From the NCBI GenBank assembly GCA_003693705.1, contig RBZT01000312.1:208095-272094 (forward strand): DNA of 64,000 bases. The letters are read 5' to 3'. Both the position numbers and the translations under genes were made by a program. The notes beneath the pieces were generated by a model, which was not told the origin of the DNA, made no database searches, and worked only from the letters and a program-made list of their open reading frames with translations. Shown here piece by piece: positions 33,953 to 44,914 of this stretch; the stretch's first letter is position 1, and the number at the start of each line of letters is the position of its first letter. The DNA comes from Polymyxa betae. Its lineage: Eukaryota > Endomyxa > Phytomyxea > Plasmodiophorida > Plasmodiophoridae.

Positions 33953-34366
33953 TTAGATATACCAATCAGCAATACAGCTAATATTAAAATACAAGCACGG
34001 TGGGATTGAAAACTCTTGATGAAGCGTCCAGTGTGAGTCACTAGCTATTAATCTTGGTTAAGTCGGGAAACATTCTTTATACGCCTTAGAAATATCTGTT
34101 GTACATCCAGCATCGCATCTCTCTCCAGTCCGGTTGGATCTGTATGTCGATAGGCATTCGCGATAAGGCAGCTAGACGCCTCACATAAATGATTGAGGAC
34201 CTGTTACTACCGGTAGAAAGGAAGTGTCGAGTGGGGGGCCTTCCTTAGGTATGTAGACAGTACACACTGACTCTCTTTGGTCTTACGTTACTCCTCCAGT
34301 GAAACTGGGCACGTCTGAGCGCAATCATCAAATGATTTCATTTCCGTAGATCGAGTTTCAATCGTC
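33953..34366. promoter_or_regulatory. Divergent spacer between CAP-domain gene and ALG1
   Basis: About 414 bp between two start codons that face away from each other. No coding frame and no clear core promoter motif was seen. Confidence 0.35.
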
Positions 34367-36049
34367 ATGGAGCTTGCTGGTAGGCACGGTGCCGTCCTCG
34401 TTCTCGGCGACATCGGGCGTAGCCCGCGAATGCAGTATCAAGCGCTATCGCTATCGAAGCATGGAGCGCGCATCGCTCTGATAGGCTATCGAGGGTAACT
34501 TCGTCGTTTTGCCTTACAGCCGACTCTTATAATGCTTGGTCTACAAGATCACAGCCTTTTTCGGACGTAGTTGCAGATAAGAATATCACTATATATTACC
34601 TTCCGGAATGGGTTTATCGGCCAAAATCTCGAATAATGTTCATAGCTTCTGTGCCATTTCGTATTTTCTTCGAATGCTTGGTCATTTTGTATACTCTTAT
34701 TTGCTTGATACCGCATCCATCCTTTATTTTGGTCCAGGTACAGTCTTTGTGATGGCTGATCTGTTATCGTTTTTAGAATTGATTCAGAATCCTCCCTCCA
34801 TTCCTTGTCTCATTATTGCCAAAATTGCGTCTCTGGTATTCAGATCTGATTTCATTATTGATTGGCATAATTTTGGATTCACAATTCTTGGTAAACGAAA
34901 CGCGTTTTATCTGTTTGATCAACTAATTTTTTTAGGCCTACGACTTGGACGATCACATCCGTTTGTGAAGATTGCGTATCTGTACGAGAAGATATGTGGT
35001 CGAATGGCTGACCAAAGTATTTGTGTCACTGGTGCGATGCAGAAAGAACTTAGCTTGAATTGGAAAGTTCAAGCGTCTGTTTTGCATGATCGTCCTCCCG
35101 CCAAATTTCGTAGGCTCACGCTGGACAAAATCCACGAAGTAAACTGCCTTGTTTTAACCAATAATTTGTTATTCATTGGTTGTTTTTTCAGTTTTTCGTG
35201 AATTTTCAGAAATCCGGGTTGCTCGACGAGGCTTCGGATTGGCTCCCTCCTGTTTCCGAAAGGAAAAAACGGACAGTTATTACAGAAAAAGCCGATGGAA
35301 TTGTTCGATATCGAGAGGGAAGACCTGCTGTGATAGTGACATCAACCAGCTATACTCCTGATGAGAACATCGGAATGCTTCTCGATGCTCTTTTAATGTA
35401 CGATCGTAATCATACGGCATCTGATCCTCGTCTGCTTGTTATCATTACGGGAAAGGGGCCACTGATGGAGTTTTATTCAAAAGAGATCGCACTGTTGAGT
35501 TTAGAGCACGTCAAAGTCATTCAAGTTTGGCTATCTGCTGATGATTATCCGAGAATTCTTGGAAGCGCTGATCTTGGAGTCAGTCTACATATCTCGTCTT
35601 CAGGCTTAGATCTGCCAATGAAAGTTGTAGATATGTTTGGCTCAGGCCTTCCGGTGTGTGCTGTAGGATTCCCATGGTAAGGTGTTCAAGCTTTTGGAGG
35701 AATGGGTTTTTACTTTGCCAGTTTGGATGAATTGGTTATCCACCGGAAGAATGGTCTTGTGTTTCATTCCAGTGCTGAACTTAAACAACAGCTTTCTGTA
35801 AGAATTATCTAAACTTGTTGACATGCTTTTCAAATCGCATAGGTAATCTTCAACAATGATTCATTATTAAGCGACATGCGCCAGGCGTTGAATCAGTTTA
35901 TTGCTGTGCGCTGGGACGATTGCTGGAATCAAAATGCATTACCTTGCTTCATCAAAGCTCCAAAACCGACAACATTGCGATTTTATGTTATTTCAGGCTT
36001 ATTAACATTATTAAGCATTCGATTTATAATCAGCATGTACAATTTATGA
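34367..36049 (+). CDS. ALG1: ALG1 chitobiosyldiphosphodolichol beta-1,4-mannosyltransferase
   Basis: Exons 34367-34494, 34548-34737, 34788-34890, 34936-35138, 35192-35676, 35722-35797 and 35843-36049 give 463 residues, almost exactly the human length (464). ALG1 adds the first mannose from GDP-mannose to dolichol-PP-GlcNAc2 on the cytosolic face of the ER in N-glycan assembly. Conserved blocks: [30 protein letters not shown] (joined across an intron), [47 protein letters not shown], and the GT33/GT4 donor site [15 protein letters not shown] with GLPVCAV. A C-terminal hydrophobic helix is present. All seven splice phases close, with introns of 45-53 nt. An AATAAA overlaps the region immediately after the stop. 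Confidence 0.97.
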
Positions 36050-36055
36050 AATAAA
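36050..36055 (+). terminator. AATAAA polyadenylation signal of ALG1
   Basis: The hexamer begins directly after the TGA stop (36047-36049). This implies a 3' untranslated region of only a few tens of nucleotides. Confidence 0.5.
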
Positions 36056-36068
36056 GACGATAACAGTT

Positions 36069-36790
36069 TCAACTAACTCGCTTCCTGAACTGTTGAAAGA
36101 CGAGCTCGTCAGATGCACCGTAGCAAGCGTTTCTCAAACCTAGAAAGACGTGTTAGCTCTCCATAGAAAACTCTCTCTGTTATAGCCTATACGTACCTTG
36201 TTCGTTTTCGTATTGTTGAAAATTGCAACCAATATTGATAGGTATCGTCTTCTGACCTTGGAAAACATTGGCTGTGACAGTATTCTTTCTCTTTGCAGCT
36301 TGTTTGGCTGCTTCGGTTGCTCTAATATTTCTGAGTTTATCCTCTATTGAAAGATCATATTCCTGAAGGTCCAGCGCCGCTTCAGAATGCACGACAGTCT
36401 GCCTTTTTCTGTCGATACTTTCTCGATCACCAGAAATGACTTCATTAACTTCGAGCAATCTTTTCAGGCCATGCTTCTTCAAATGTAGAGTAACAGGAGA
36501 AATCTGGTCGTCGGTCAGTTTGAAATTTTGACTCAGAAAGTTGGTCTTCTTTGGCTCTTGAGCAGGTACTGGCTCTTCAGAAGCTGCATTGCACATTTGA
36601 CGCCGAATCATTTGCATCTTTCTGATGTGAAGAGCGCGAGTGCCCTAGATTCAATGTCGGAATTTTCCGGAAAACGAAACAAGATGGAGTCAAGAACCTC
36701 GGGATCTGATTCACAGTCGATATCCCCAGTGGCAACACGCTGCGAACAGGTCGGTTTCCGCCTGCCTCGAAAACGAACAGCAGCTGTCAT
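36069..36790 (-). CDS. Small basic protein of unknown function
   Basis: Exons (minus) 36698-36790, 36197-36644 and 36069-36139 join in phase to 203 residues, using introns of 53 and 57 nt. The protein is mostly helical and charged. Features include RALHIRKMQMIRRQ near residue 35, VTLHLKKHGLKRLLEVNEVI, IEDKLRNIRATEAAKQAAKR, and a final segment with SDELVFQQFRKR. No domain is recognised. The stop lies 20 nt from the ALG1 stop in convergent orientation, so the 3' ends must overlap or nearly so. The clean splice phases make a real gene likely. Confidence 0.55.
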
Positions 36791-37153
36791 CTATAGCAAG
36801 ACGATATGATGGATTTAAGCACTGCTTTTCACTTCTTGAAATCACAGGACGAGCCCTGACACGCGAGTCAGCATGACAATTGCGGCTTGCGAAAACGCAG
36901 ATTTCCGCGATGTTGTTATGCCAAATGTTCTCGAGAGTTCGAATGCCGCGAGCAGCTTTTGTTTAGAATGCATTGCTTGGAATTCTTCTTCCTTCAAACA
37001 TTCAAACATAAGGTGAATAAACCTGTGTCATGTAGCCTGCTTCCATTTCTACAGGGCGGAAAGCGTGATCAGTCCTTTCCGTTGCTGAAAAAATGAGGAG
37101 GTATTTAGTCACAGGCTGGGATTCACAGCTGTCCGACAAGCCATGCAACAGTA
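36791..37153. other. Divergent spacer, possibly with a 5' exon
   Basis: Between the starts of the unknown small protein (-) and the coiled-coil gene (+). A plus-strand frame from about 36873 (MTIAACENADFRDVV) could be an upstream exon of the coiled-coil gene, but I could not splice it in phase. Confidence 0.25.
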
Positions 37154-39341
37154 ATGCTGGCGAGACGATCGGATAATAGTTACTCGGAGGAATTCCGGCG
37201 AAAGCTCATGGCTGAGAAATTGCTGCCGCGAGCAGATGGAGACCGTCCCAATCTGCTGACTGATCGGCAGGCGTATATCAGCTATTTGGAAGTGCAATTA
37301 GATCGAGTCACAGCTTCATGTATGGCAGTGCAGGCGTTTAGTGATCGAATACAACAAGTCCAGGATCATGCAACCTTGAACGAATCACGTCTACAAAATG
37401 TAGCTTTTTGTGGCCAGAATTTCATGATCATTTATTGTTATTCAGCTGACACAAGAGGTGCATGTGGGCTTTACAGAACGTGACCGCAGTGTTGAAAAGC
37501 TTGAAACTTTCGATAAGAAGATCCAGGAGAGACTACAGGCTATTGAGGATCGGTGCAAGACGTTAGAATCGCAAATTAAGAGTGTAATGATAGATGTTCC
37601 AGATATCGAATCTCAGGTGTTTGATGTTTGGCGGACTCCAGCATCGATCTGACGACTTTGTAGATTCATCGGATTGTAAAGACCAAGCTCGACTCAATCC
37701 TGACAGACAATGAGCATTTAGAACATAAGCTCACCAAGCTGCTTAATCTGCAAATCGACGCGTTGTCTCAATCTCAGAGGTATAGCTGCCTGGTCATCGC
37801 TAAATAATGTCTAAATTGTGAACAACAAGTGATTCCGAGAGGCGATTGACAACGATGATGAGCAATGATAAAGACTATATGGAGTCAACTGTTAGAAATT
37901 CGGAGAAACATTGGGCAATGGCCTGGGAGCAAGCCAATGCTGATCTAAATGATCGCATTGAGAAAATTAAGCATGATGTTATTCGTGAGCTTCATGAACG
38001 TGTCTGTGAACTATTGATTGCTTCGCGGTCCTGTTTGATTCTTCTCTCAGATGGGCATCGATGACATTCAGAAAGCTCGAGAACTGCAGTCACGTCGCCT
38101 TGCTCAGCTTCAAGAACAAGCAAGTTCTTTCTTTTCTCCTTGCGATCTAAGTTCATATTAGCTACAGATGGCATCGTTACGACCCGGGATAACGACACAT
38201 TTGAACAATTTGTCAGACAAGTTGAGAACATTTGTATGAACAAGCCGTGAAATTCTATTTGTTGTACTGAATATCATGCAGGAAAACAGGGAGGTTGAAC
38301 GAGATCGCGTGTTTCAAACTGTTGAAGCTCGTGTGAAGTCAGCTGAGCAAATCTGTTCCCGTATTGCACATGATACTCTTAAGAAGGTAAACTCATTAGA
38401 TCTGTTTGGGCCAAACTGATCATGACCTTTGCTTTCAGGTTGAACTTCATCGACAAGAAAATCTTCAGAGATTGAATGAGATGTCAAGCGGTATTCGTAA
38501 TGACTCGTTCAAGGTTGAGATGCGAACAGAGCTGCGACGTTGGGAAGAGGCAATGTCAACACTGATTCAGAATACAGAGAGGCAGGTTAGAACGAATTGG
38601 ATATCCAAATGCCATTGTTCTTATCGATTCGATGAAGATAAAAAAGCTATCCGATTCGATGATAGCCACGAAACCTGCTGTACCAACTGACTCTAAAGGC
38701 ATGAATGAGAACAAGAAATTGCCAACTAATGGCTCGACAAAAGCAACAACTAAAGCGGCGACCAGTTCTGCCAAGTATACCAAACTTGTTGTAATTAAAC
38801 TGAACTAATTTGGAAAAAGGATAACACGAGGGCATACACAATCAGAGGCGAAGCAGCACCCGCCTTGGTTAAACGTCTTATCTAAGTGGCAACAGCATCA
38901 CTCACCGCGACAATCATTATCAAAGAGTTCGTCATCGACAAGCGATTCTACGCCTATAAGAGATGGTATAAAATATGATTTGTGCAAACGCGAATTTGAT
39001 AGGCGATATCGATGCAGATAAGAGGAACGCTGATGATTACGAGTCTAATTGGAATGCAATTGCGACAACTATCCAACAACTGGATCGTGACTGCAGAAGA
39101 GAAGTCGATAATAGAACAACACCAACGATAAGTAAGCGGTTTTGATGATGACGATAACGCAACGCTAACGAACATTACAGAGGAATTAAACAAGTCATCC
39201 ACGAGAGTCGCAGAGAGTAAAAGATCTGTAATAAGACGATCAAAAAAAGCTTCTGACATCAGATCAGCGTCGCCGAAAGTACTTGCGACATCAAAGAAGA
39301 AATTACAATTAGGAGTGAACCACCGAATAATAAAAAGGTAG
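37154..39341 (+). CDS. Long coiled-coil protein, unidentified
   Basis: Multi-exon. The ATG at 37154 opens MLARRSDNSYSEEFRRKLMA and the last exon ends with TAG at 39339-39341. Exons seen include 37154-37400, about 37446-37615, about 37663-37780, about 37834-38010, about 38051-38120, about 38281-38385, about 38439-38585 and a last part from about 39180. Most of the product is coiled coil (LETFDKKIQERLQAIEDRCKT; LEHKLTKLLNLQIDALSQ; DLNDRIEKIKHDVIRELHER). The C-terminus is short, Lys/Ser-rich and basic (ESKRSVIRRSKKASDIRS). It looks like a centrosomal, basal-body or axonemal protein, but no family is recognised. Its stop is 3 bp from the stop of the hydrolase on the other strand. Confidence 0.55.
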
Positions 39342-39344
39342 TAT

Positions 39345-40229
39345 TCACGAAACCAGATTGATTCCACTGTGCTCTTTTTGGAAGACGAACGTCTTCTTAG
39401 AAATGAAATCAGTCACCAAATCAACGAATTCAATGGCATGATCTCGGCCAGACAGATCGTGACTGGCCCCTGGAAGGAGAGTGTGGGTGCTCTCTGGAAT
39501 AAGTTTGGCAACACGTTCAGAGAATCGTTTTTGATCAATGCCGTCAGGGACAAACTCGTCGGCGAGAGAAAATACCCACAATGAGGGAACGGAAATATGC
39601 CCTAAAACCTGAAGCATCTCTTGCTCAGTGAAATCGGTGCTAAACAGATCATCGTCTGTTAGCCTCCCAGCCAGAGACGCAAACCTGTATGCTGTTATAG
39701 CACATCCAAATAATCTGGCTTCTGGTAAAAAGTTGTCTCCTTTTCCACACGCGATCATGTCCAGCGAAGTCTTGAGACTGGATTCTACATCTGGTATCGC
39801 CGATAGTATATAATGTCGATCAGAAACCGGCGCTTGTAGAATTACACCTTGAATGATTCCATCCAGAGATGAATAGGCTTTCAGAAAAGACACACAATCT
39901 TGGCAACCGGTTGAGTGCCCCAACAAAAAAATCGATTGCGATCCTCTCCCAATCAAGAACTTGCAAACAGCAAGAATATCGTCGACATCATCTGCTATTG
40001 AAAAAGCCCCAAATGCATTGCCCGCAGATTTCAGCTGGCACTGGACCAACGACATCGAACTTGGAAGTCTCTGATGCAGCAGCGTCATCACATCCTGCAT
40101 CGCCAACAGCCTATCCGTCAATCCTGGCACGAAGACCAGATGCGATGAAGCCTGGGGATCGCCCGAGACGAACACGATCGGCGATGCATTTGTCTCTGAG
40201 TTGTTTATCGAATGGAGCCACCCGTTCAT
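39345..40229 (-). CDS. DUF1749 alpha/beta hydrolase
   Basis: Single exon, 294 residues from the ATG at 40227-40229. An open extension upstream lacks an ATG. The catalytic triad is readable: nucleophile Ser in GHSTGCQDCV, Asp in FSLADEFVPDG, His in LLPGASHDLSG. The sequence HLVFVPGLTDRL near the start is the oxyanion-side strand-loop of the fold. The GHSTGCQD elbow is characteristic of the DUF1749 (PF08538) family of fungi, oomycetes and plants, which includes fungal siderophore esterase SidJ. The substrate here is unknown. The gene has no intron, and it shares a 114 bp divergent spacer with thioredoxin reductase. Confidence 0.8.
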   Translation of the reverse strand: MNGWLHSINNSETNASPIVFVSGDPQASSHLVFVPGLTDRLLAMQDVMTLLHQRLPSSMSLVQCQLKSAGNAFGAFSIADDVDDILAVCKFLIGRGSQSIFLLGHSTGCQDCVSFLKAYSSLDGIIQGVILQAPVSDRHYILSAIPDVESSLKTSLDMIACGKGDNFLPEARLFGCAITAYRFASLAGRLTDDDLFSTDFTEQEMLQVLGHISVPSLWVFSLADEFVPDGIDQKRFSERVAKLIPESTHTLLPGASHDLSGRDHAIEFVDLVTDFISKKTFVFQKEHSGINLVS

Positions 40230-40343
40230 CGTGGGTGCGCCCCAAAGCCCCAAATGGGATGGTGTAACGTAATGGCTGAAGTCGGATAATATAGTGTCGC
40301 TGAGCCTAATCAGTAATCAGCGAGTGCGTAACCCGCCGCGCCC
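40230..40343. promoter_or_regulatory. Divergent promoter, DUF1749 hydrolase / thioredoxin reductase
   Basis: 114 bp between two outward-facing start codons. It must carry core promoter elements for both genes. No TATA box is obvious. Confidence 0.4.
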
Positions 40344-41675
40344 ATGTTCTCCACATTCCTTCGTCGTCAGTCCATACTCGTTCGTCATTTAGCTATGACG
40401 GCCGCCCAGACCACCCATGTTCCTGTCGTTATCATCGGCAGCGGGCCATCTGGTACCTGAAAGATTCAAGTGCTCAAATCCGTTTCTGATTGCAATGCGA
40501 AAGGTCTGACTGCTGGAATTTACGCTGGGCGTGCTGGATTGACACCGGTCATTGCTGCCGGATCTGTTCTCGGGACTAATATTCCAGGGGGGCAGCTGAT
40601 GATTACGACGGATGTCTCAAATTACCCAGGTTGATGATTTTCCAACTTCTGGCTATCCCCGACCTAAGTTTTGTAAAGGATTTCCTGAAGATATCACCGG
40701 CCCTGAACTAATGGAACGAATGTTCGCCCAAGCTAAGCGCTTCGGATGTAAAGTCATCGAATCATTTGCTACGAATGTACACTTGAAACCTGGTGGTCCT
40801 CACAAAGTTTGTGTTCATTCAAGCAATAGATCGGCACCAAAGATTGGCTTAGGTTCTGATCGGCGAAGACTGGTACAGCTGTGATGCACTTATTCTAGCC
40901 AATGGCGCCAGAGCACGGTGGCTGAATGCACCTGGAGAAGATAAATTCGTCAACCGTGGCATCTCTGCTTGTGCAACCTGTCAGTGATAATCACAATGGC
41001 CATTGTGATCTGCTTAGCTCTGTTTGCCTTAGGCGATGGGCCGCTGCCTGTTTTCCGAAACAAGCATATTTATGTCGTCGGTGGTGGCGACAGCGCTTGT
41101 GAAGAGGCACTGTTTCTAGCTAAATTTGCGAGCAAAGTCTTCATTATTCATCGTCGCGATAAACTTCGTGCGTCGAAGGCCATGGCGGATCGAGTGTTTC
41201 AGAATCCCAAGGTATCGCTTTAGCTCTGCTTTAATATCATCACCTGTAATTTCGTATACTTAGATTGAAGTGCTGTTTAACAAGAATGTTGCCGGATATC
41301 TGGGCAAAGACATGCTTGAGGGTATCACTTTACAAGATACAGTAACCGGAGACTCCAAAGATGTCGAAGCCGGTGGATTATTCATGGCTATTGGCCATGA
41401 TCCCAATACCGCCCATCTAAAAAATTCTGGTCGGTACTATGATGGTTTGCTACAAACCCCTGTTTGATCAGGATTTCTAAGGCATCGAACTGGACGAGGC
41501 TGGTTACATCAAAGTTCGTGACAGCGTATTTACGAATATTGATGGTGTCTTCACTTGTGGCGACTGTCACGATAAAACCTATCGTCAAGCGATTACGGCT
41601 GCTGGATTTGGCTGCATGGCAGCGATTAGTTGTGAGCGGTGGCTGGAAACGCAATCGGCGTCGAAACATTCGTAA
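40344..41675 (+). CDS. TRR1: Thioredoxin reductase, low-molecular-weight (bacterial/fungal/plant) type
   Basis: Exons 40344-40452, 40504-40629, 40679-40806, 40853-40979, 41033-41211, 41264-41429 and 41482-41675 give 342 residues, all phases closed. It reduces thioredoxin with NADPH through FAD and a redox disulfide. Seen: FAD motif [17 protein letters not shown] (created across intron 1), [26 protein letters not shown], the active-site CATC followed by DGPLP (C-A-T-C-D spans intron 4), NADPH motif [15 protein letters not shown] with HRRDKLRAS, and the C-terminal FAD motif [21 protein letters not shown]. The first 17 residues are basic and hydrophobic and could be a mitochondrial presequence, with a second in-frame Met at residue 18 as a possible cytosolic start. 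Animals have the larger selenoenzyme instead. Confidence 0.96.
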
Positions 41676-41711
41676 TTCACTGTTTAAAATACTGTATTTT
41701 GATTATACCGT

Positions 41712-42785
41712 TTACTGCTTTGTTGCTTGAAGTAAGTCTGCAGTCAATTGGAATGATGACTTGTGGTCGAGGAACAATCTTGACATTTGTTGAACAAATG
41801 CTGAATGTATCGAACTGAACGACATGACATCTGGAGGCCTTGAATCGTCCCATAGGCGATCAAACCTAAACCAGAGTATCGCATACAGATCGATGAAAGC
41901 ATCCATTGAAGCTCTTCCTCTGGCAAACAGAAATCTGCAAGAATTGATTATGTCAATACTACGAGCATAGCTGTAGCTCACCTGTCGCATACACCTGTTT
42001 TAACGAACTGCAAAGCATCACTTGTCAAACGGATTCCACAGATGGCAAATCCAGGACTATACAAAAAAATTACTACAAAGTATAGACACAAATTGCTGTC
42101 GTACTATTTAATAGGATCTCGACCATACGAGCTGCAAATTGACCTTGCCAAGGCGGGATACCTTTCACAAAAGTCGACCTGATCGCGAAATTGAAAAGTC
42201 AGAGAAACAGCTTAAACTGATTACCAGATTCTGAAGCCCGAGTATCCCATTGCCTCTAAAATCGGAAGCGGGATTCTTTCCTTGGAACCTTCAAAATCAA
42301 TTACTCACCGAAACACTGTATTCATTTCACTAACCCGATTTGATCCCATTCCTTCGAAATCCTTCCTGGATAAAGGGTATCAGGTTTTAACGCTTTCCAC
42401 AACTGAGCGAACTTTAGAAGAAGGTTCAGGAGACGTGTCATAATTCAACCTTTGTCAGCAGAGCTGTATGGTGGGGATCACTATCATTAAAGGCGACATC
42501 TCGAGCTTTTCCGAGTTCATCGACTAATAAAGCAATTCCTTTTACAGCCAAAAAGCATTCTTGCACAACACTGCATGTCTTGGGATTGTCCAAGCGTTTA
42601 GTCTGGCATGTGAACTCAAACATTTCCGTGACGTCAGTGTTCACCTCTACAGGGAACAGTCCTTTAAGGGACTTCGATTCAACCAGAGTGCATTTCATTG
42701 CATATAAACGATCTGCTTCCGTTGAGAAGCGCCTATGCGCCACTCGGCTAATCTCGTCTTTATCGGTATACCAGTGGACTAACAA
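41712..42785 (-). CDS. ELMO domain-containing protein (N-terminus unresolved)
   Basis: Several minus-strand exons. The last one ends in TAA at 41712-41714. Upstream pieces join as: DPHHTALLTK (exon ending about 42450), FAQLWKALKPDTLYPGRISK, WDQIGFQGKNPASDFRGNGI (formed across an intron near 42320), VDFCERYPALARSI, PGFAICGIRLTSDALQFVK, and DAFIDLYAILWFRFDRLWDD. The ISKEWDQIGFQG and DFRGNGILGLQNL elements are diagnostic of the ELMO domain, whose single-domain members (ELMOD proteins) are GTPase-activating proteins for ARF/ARL GTPases, including ARL2 and ARL3 in cilia. The N-terminal segment (HWYTDKDEISRVAHRRF onward) is real frame, but its start codon was not identified and may lie upstream of 42785. 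Confidence 0.75.
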
Positions 42786-43117
42786 ATTCAGAACTTAGTT
42801 GGGCATGGTTTGAAGGCACAGACTCAAGGTTTTGAAAGCGGATATAATTGGTACAAGGATGACATTGGCGATTGTATTCGGAACATAACGGATGACGCCG
42901 CGTATAATCCAGATGATGCTATCGCCCAGATCGGCGACAGACGGCGACATTATCAACACAGGCGATTGAACCACACGCAATATTATGTGCACTTATTTGT
43001 AAGCTATGGCAAAAGCCGGAAGCCAGGGACTGTCTTCATGTAGAACCAGATCATCGTCATCAAAGCTTGTTTGATTACTTCCTGATCTGGGAGTCGCAAA
43101 GATTGCCGATAAGAAGG
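42786..43117. other. Unresolved spacer, possible 5' exon of the ELMO gene
   Basis: Open frames exist on both strands (a plus-strand 77-codon frame starting near 42810 and minus-strand frames). I could not connect any of them to a neighbour with matching splice phase. Confidence 0.25.
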
Positions 43118-44369
43118 TTAATTGAATCTTTTTCTGGTCTTTTGCGGTAATCGTTCTTTCCGATCCGAGATTGATGATGTTCTTTGAAGATAATTGGCGT
43201 TCGCTTCTATTTTGGATAGAAACATTCCTAGCATTGTGAATACTGTGCTGGGATCGAAACCCATTTCTGAAAATATCGCAGATGCAGCAATCGATTTGCC
43301 CGCAAGGAGGCCTTGACTAGTTAGTAAAGAAATCGCATTGTTTGGGAAGACCAGATGCTCCATGAAACCGTGCGGTTAACCTTGGGGTAATCCCTTTGGA
43401 GCTCAAGACATCTTGGAACTGAGAAAACGTTCGAGATATGCCTGGGCCCGCAGAAATCTTGAAGATTCTACAAACCTTGCCCTTACGACAATTTTCATTA
43501 AACAGGGTTTCAACCCTTGTATGATCAGGATGCGCTCGCTTGAGCAGATGAACTTCGAATTCCAAGGAATTACTTCCGAAAACAAGCTCAACATCGCTTC
43601 TATCAGACGGTTTCAAACCTCTGTTGTTTGACAGAATCCAATGGGATTCCGAGCAGAAACTGAGGCAATTGCCGCTTGTATCAAGTAATGAAGTCTTGGT
43701 ACAGCCTTGAAGAGAGCATGGCTTTTCAGATACAAGCAATGGCCCTTCCAGTTTCATTGCACACATGCTTGAGCAGCAACCGGAATTACTTCGTATCCAG
43801 CGTTGCTTAAAGCAACCTGGCTGTTTACATCGTCTCTGGCGATCGAATTTATCTTGAATGGCATGCCTGGTACTGCAGTATTCGGCTTGAATTCCGCTTA
43901 TAGGATCTCTATAAACGGGGTCGATACAAGTTGGCAATAAGCACGTTATTGAACCAGAGAATGGGGATGTGCAACAGAATTCACCATTGTTAATCGCGAT
44001 TCTTGCATGTTTAACACTGCAGAAGGCCATCTTTGCGTTTGTTCCGAAATTCGTTGCGGAAGTGCACGATTTCAGTCTGCAGCTGCGTACGTTTCTGCTA
44101 TTGCACTCAGCTGAACGATTGGCTCTATGCTTCAAAGCATGTTTGTTGCTGCAATACATGCCCTGCTGACGAGAGATAGGGTCGCGATATACTGGCCAAT
44201 CACAGCCTGGCAGTGCACATTGGCGGTTGCCAATACAAGGCTTCTGCAGCTCCAGCCGATTTGCAGCATGCTGGACATGTTTAACACAGCAATAAGATGC
44301 TCGACTATTAAATGACGAGTCATTATAGACAGGCTGACTGCATGTCGACAGTGCACATATGACGTGCAT
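43118..44369 (-). CDS. Cysteine-rich repeat protein with divergent PARP-like C-terminus
   Basis: The main exon runs from the ATG at 44367-44369 to about 43366, then a 41 nt intron (43322-43362 region) leads into a last exon ending at 43118. The first about 230 residues hold five or six Cys/His repeats of about 35-40 residues with the pattern C-x4-C-x2-PVYxD...YCSxKHA (for example CDWPVYRDPISRQQGMYCS; CIDPVYRDPISGIQAEYCS). These probably bind zinc. The last about 150 residues resemble the ADP-ribosyltransferase fold of PARP-like proteins: RFHGAS (His position), EMGFDPSTVFTMLGMF, then SKIEANANYL, corresponding to the GFDP...GxY...SKAxxY blocks. The usual Tyr is Phe here and the end is short, so catalysis is doubtful. 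Assignment of the PARP-like part is tentative. Confidence 0.5.
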
Positions 44370-44914
44370 GACGTTACCCCCGACTGGATTGCGGCCTCCT
44401 CACTCCCAACTTACCTAGATGAATTCAATGATAAATTCGAATTAAAGATGTTAAATTCAGTGCTGTATCACTGAGGGCGAATTTCAATTTCATAAAGTTT
44501 ATGTTCAATATAATTTGCATAACGAAATTATATTGTGTGAAGTTTGGTTTTCTATACAGCACTGATATCAAAAGCCGTTAAAACCACTGTTGAAGATTGA
44601 TGGATAAACTGGAACCAGACACGCTTCTTTATCCATCAATGGAATCGACTACATTCCAGAACAGCGCCCAATAGGACGCGACTCTTTTCACACGAGTTAA
44701 AGCATGCAGGATTACGCTATGAAATCGGTGTTGCCACTGAACGCTCAGAAATAGTGCACATCGCTGGATGTAGTGATTGCGCTTTCGTCCATTCTTATCC
44801 GTCTTCGCTAATCCATGGTTTAATCACTATTCCATCGGCGTTTTTGATAATGCCACTCTTATTGATTATAAAACCTCAGGAATTACGTTCAGGACTGGAT
44901 TAACTTTTTTCATT
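44370..44914. other. Gene-poor stretch with nested palindrome
   Basis: AT-rich spacer containing two nested inverted repeats (separate entry). A minus-strand open stretch near 44680-44890 could be an exon (FIINKSGIIKNADG), but it was not joined to anything. Confidence 0.35.
44457..44565. repeat. Nested inverted repeats (12 bp outer, 11 bp inner)
   Basis: The outer arms are tcagtgctgtat (44457-44468) and its exact complement atacagcactga (44554-44565). Inside, caatataattt (44506-44516) pairs perfectly with aaattatattg (44525-44535) around an 8 nt loop gcataacg. No gene overlaps. It could form a cruciform or mark a small non-autonomous element. Confidence 0.75.

Noticed and set aside
43118-43400. 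A frameshift in the PARP-like domain that would make the gene a pseudogene
   Set aside because: A 41 nt intron after HGAS restores one frame through GFDPSTV and SKIEANANYL, so no frameshift has to be assumed.
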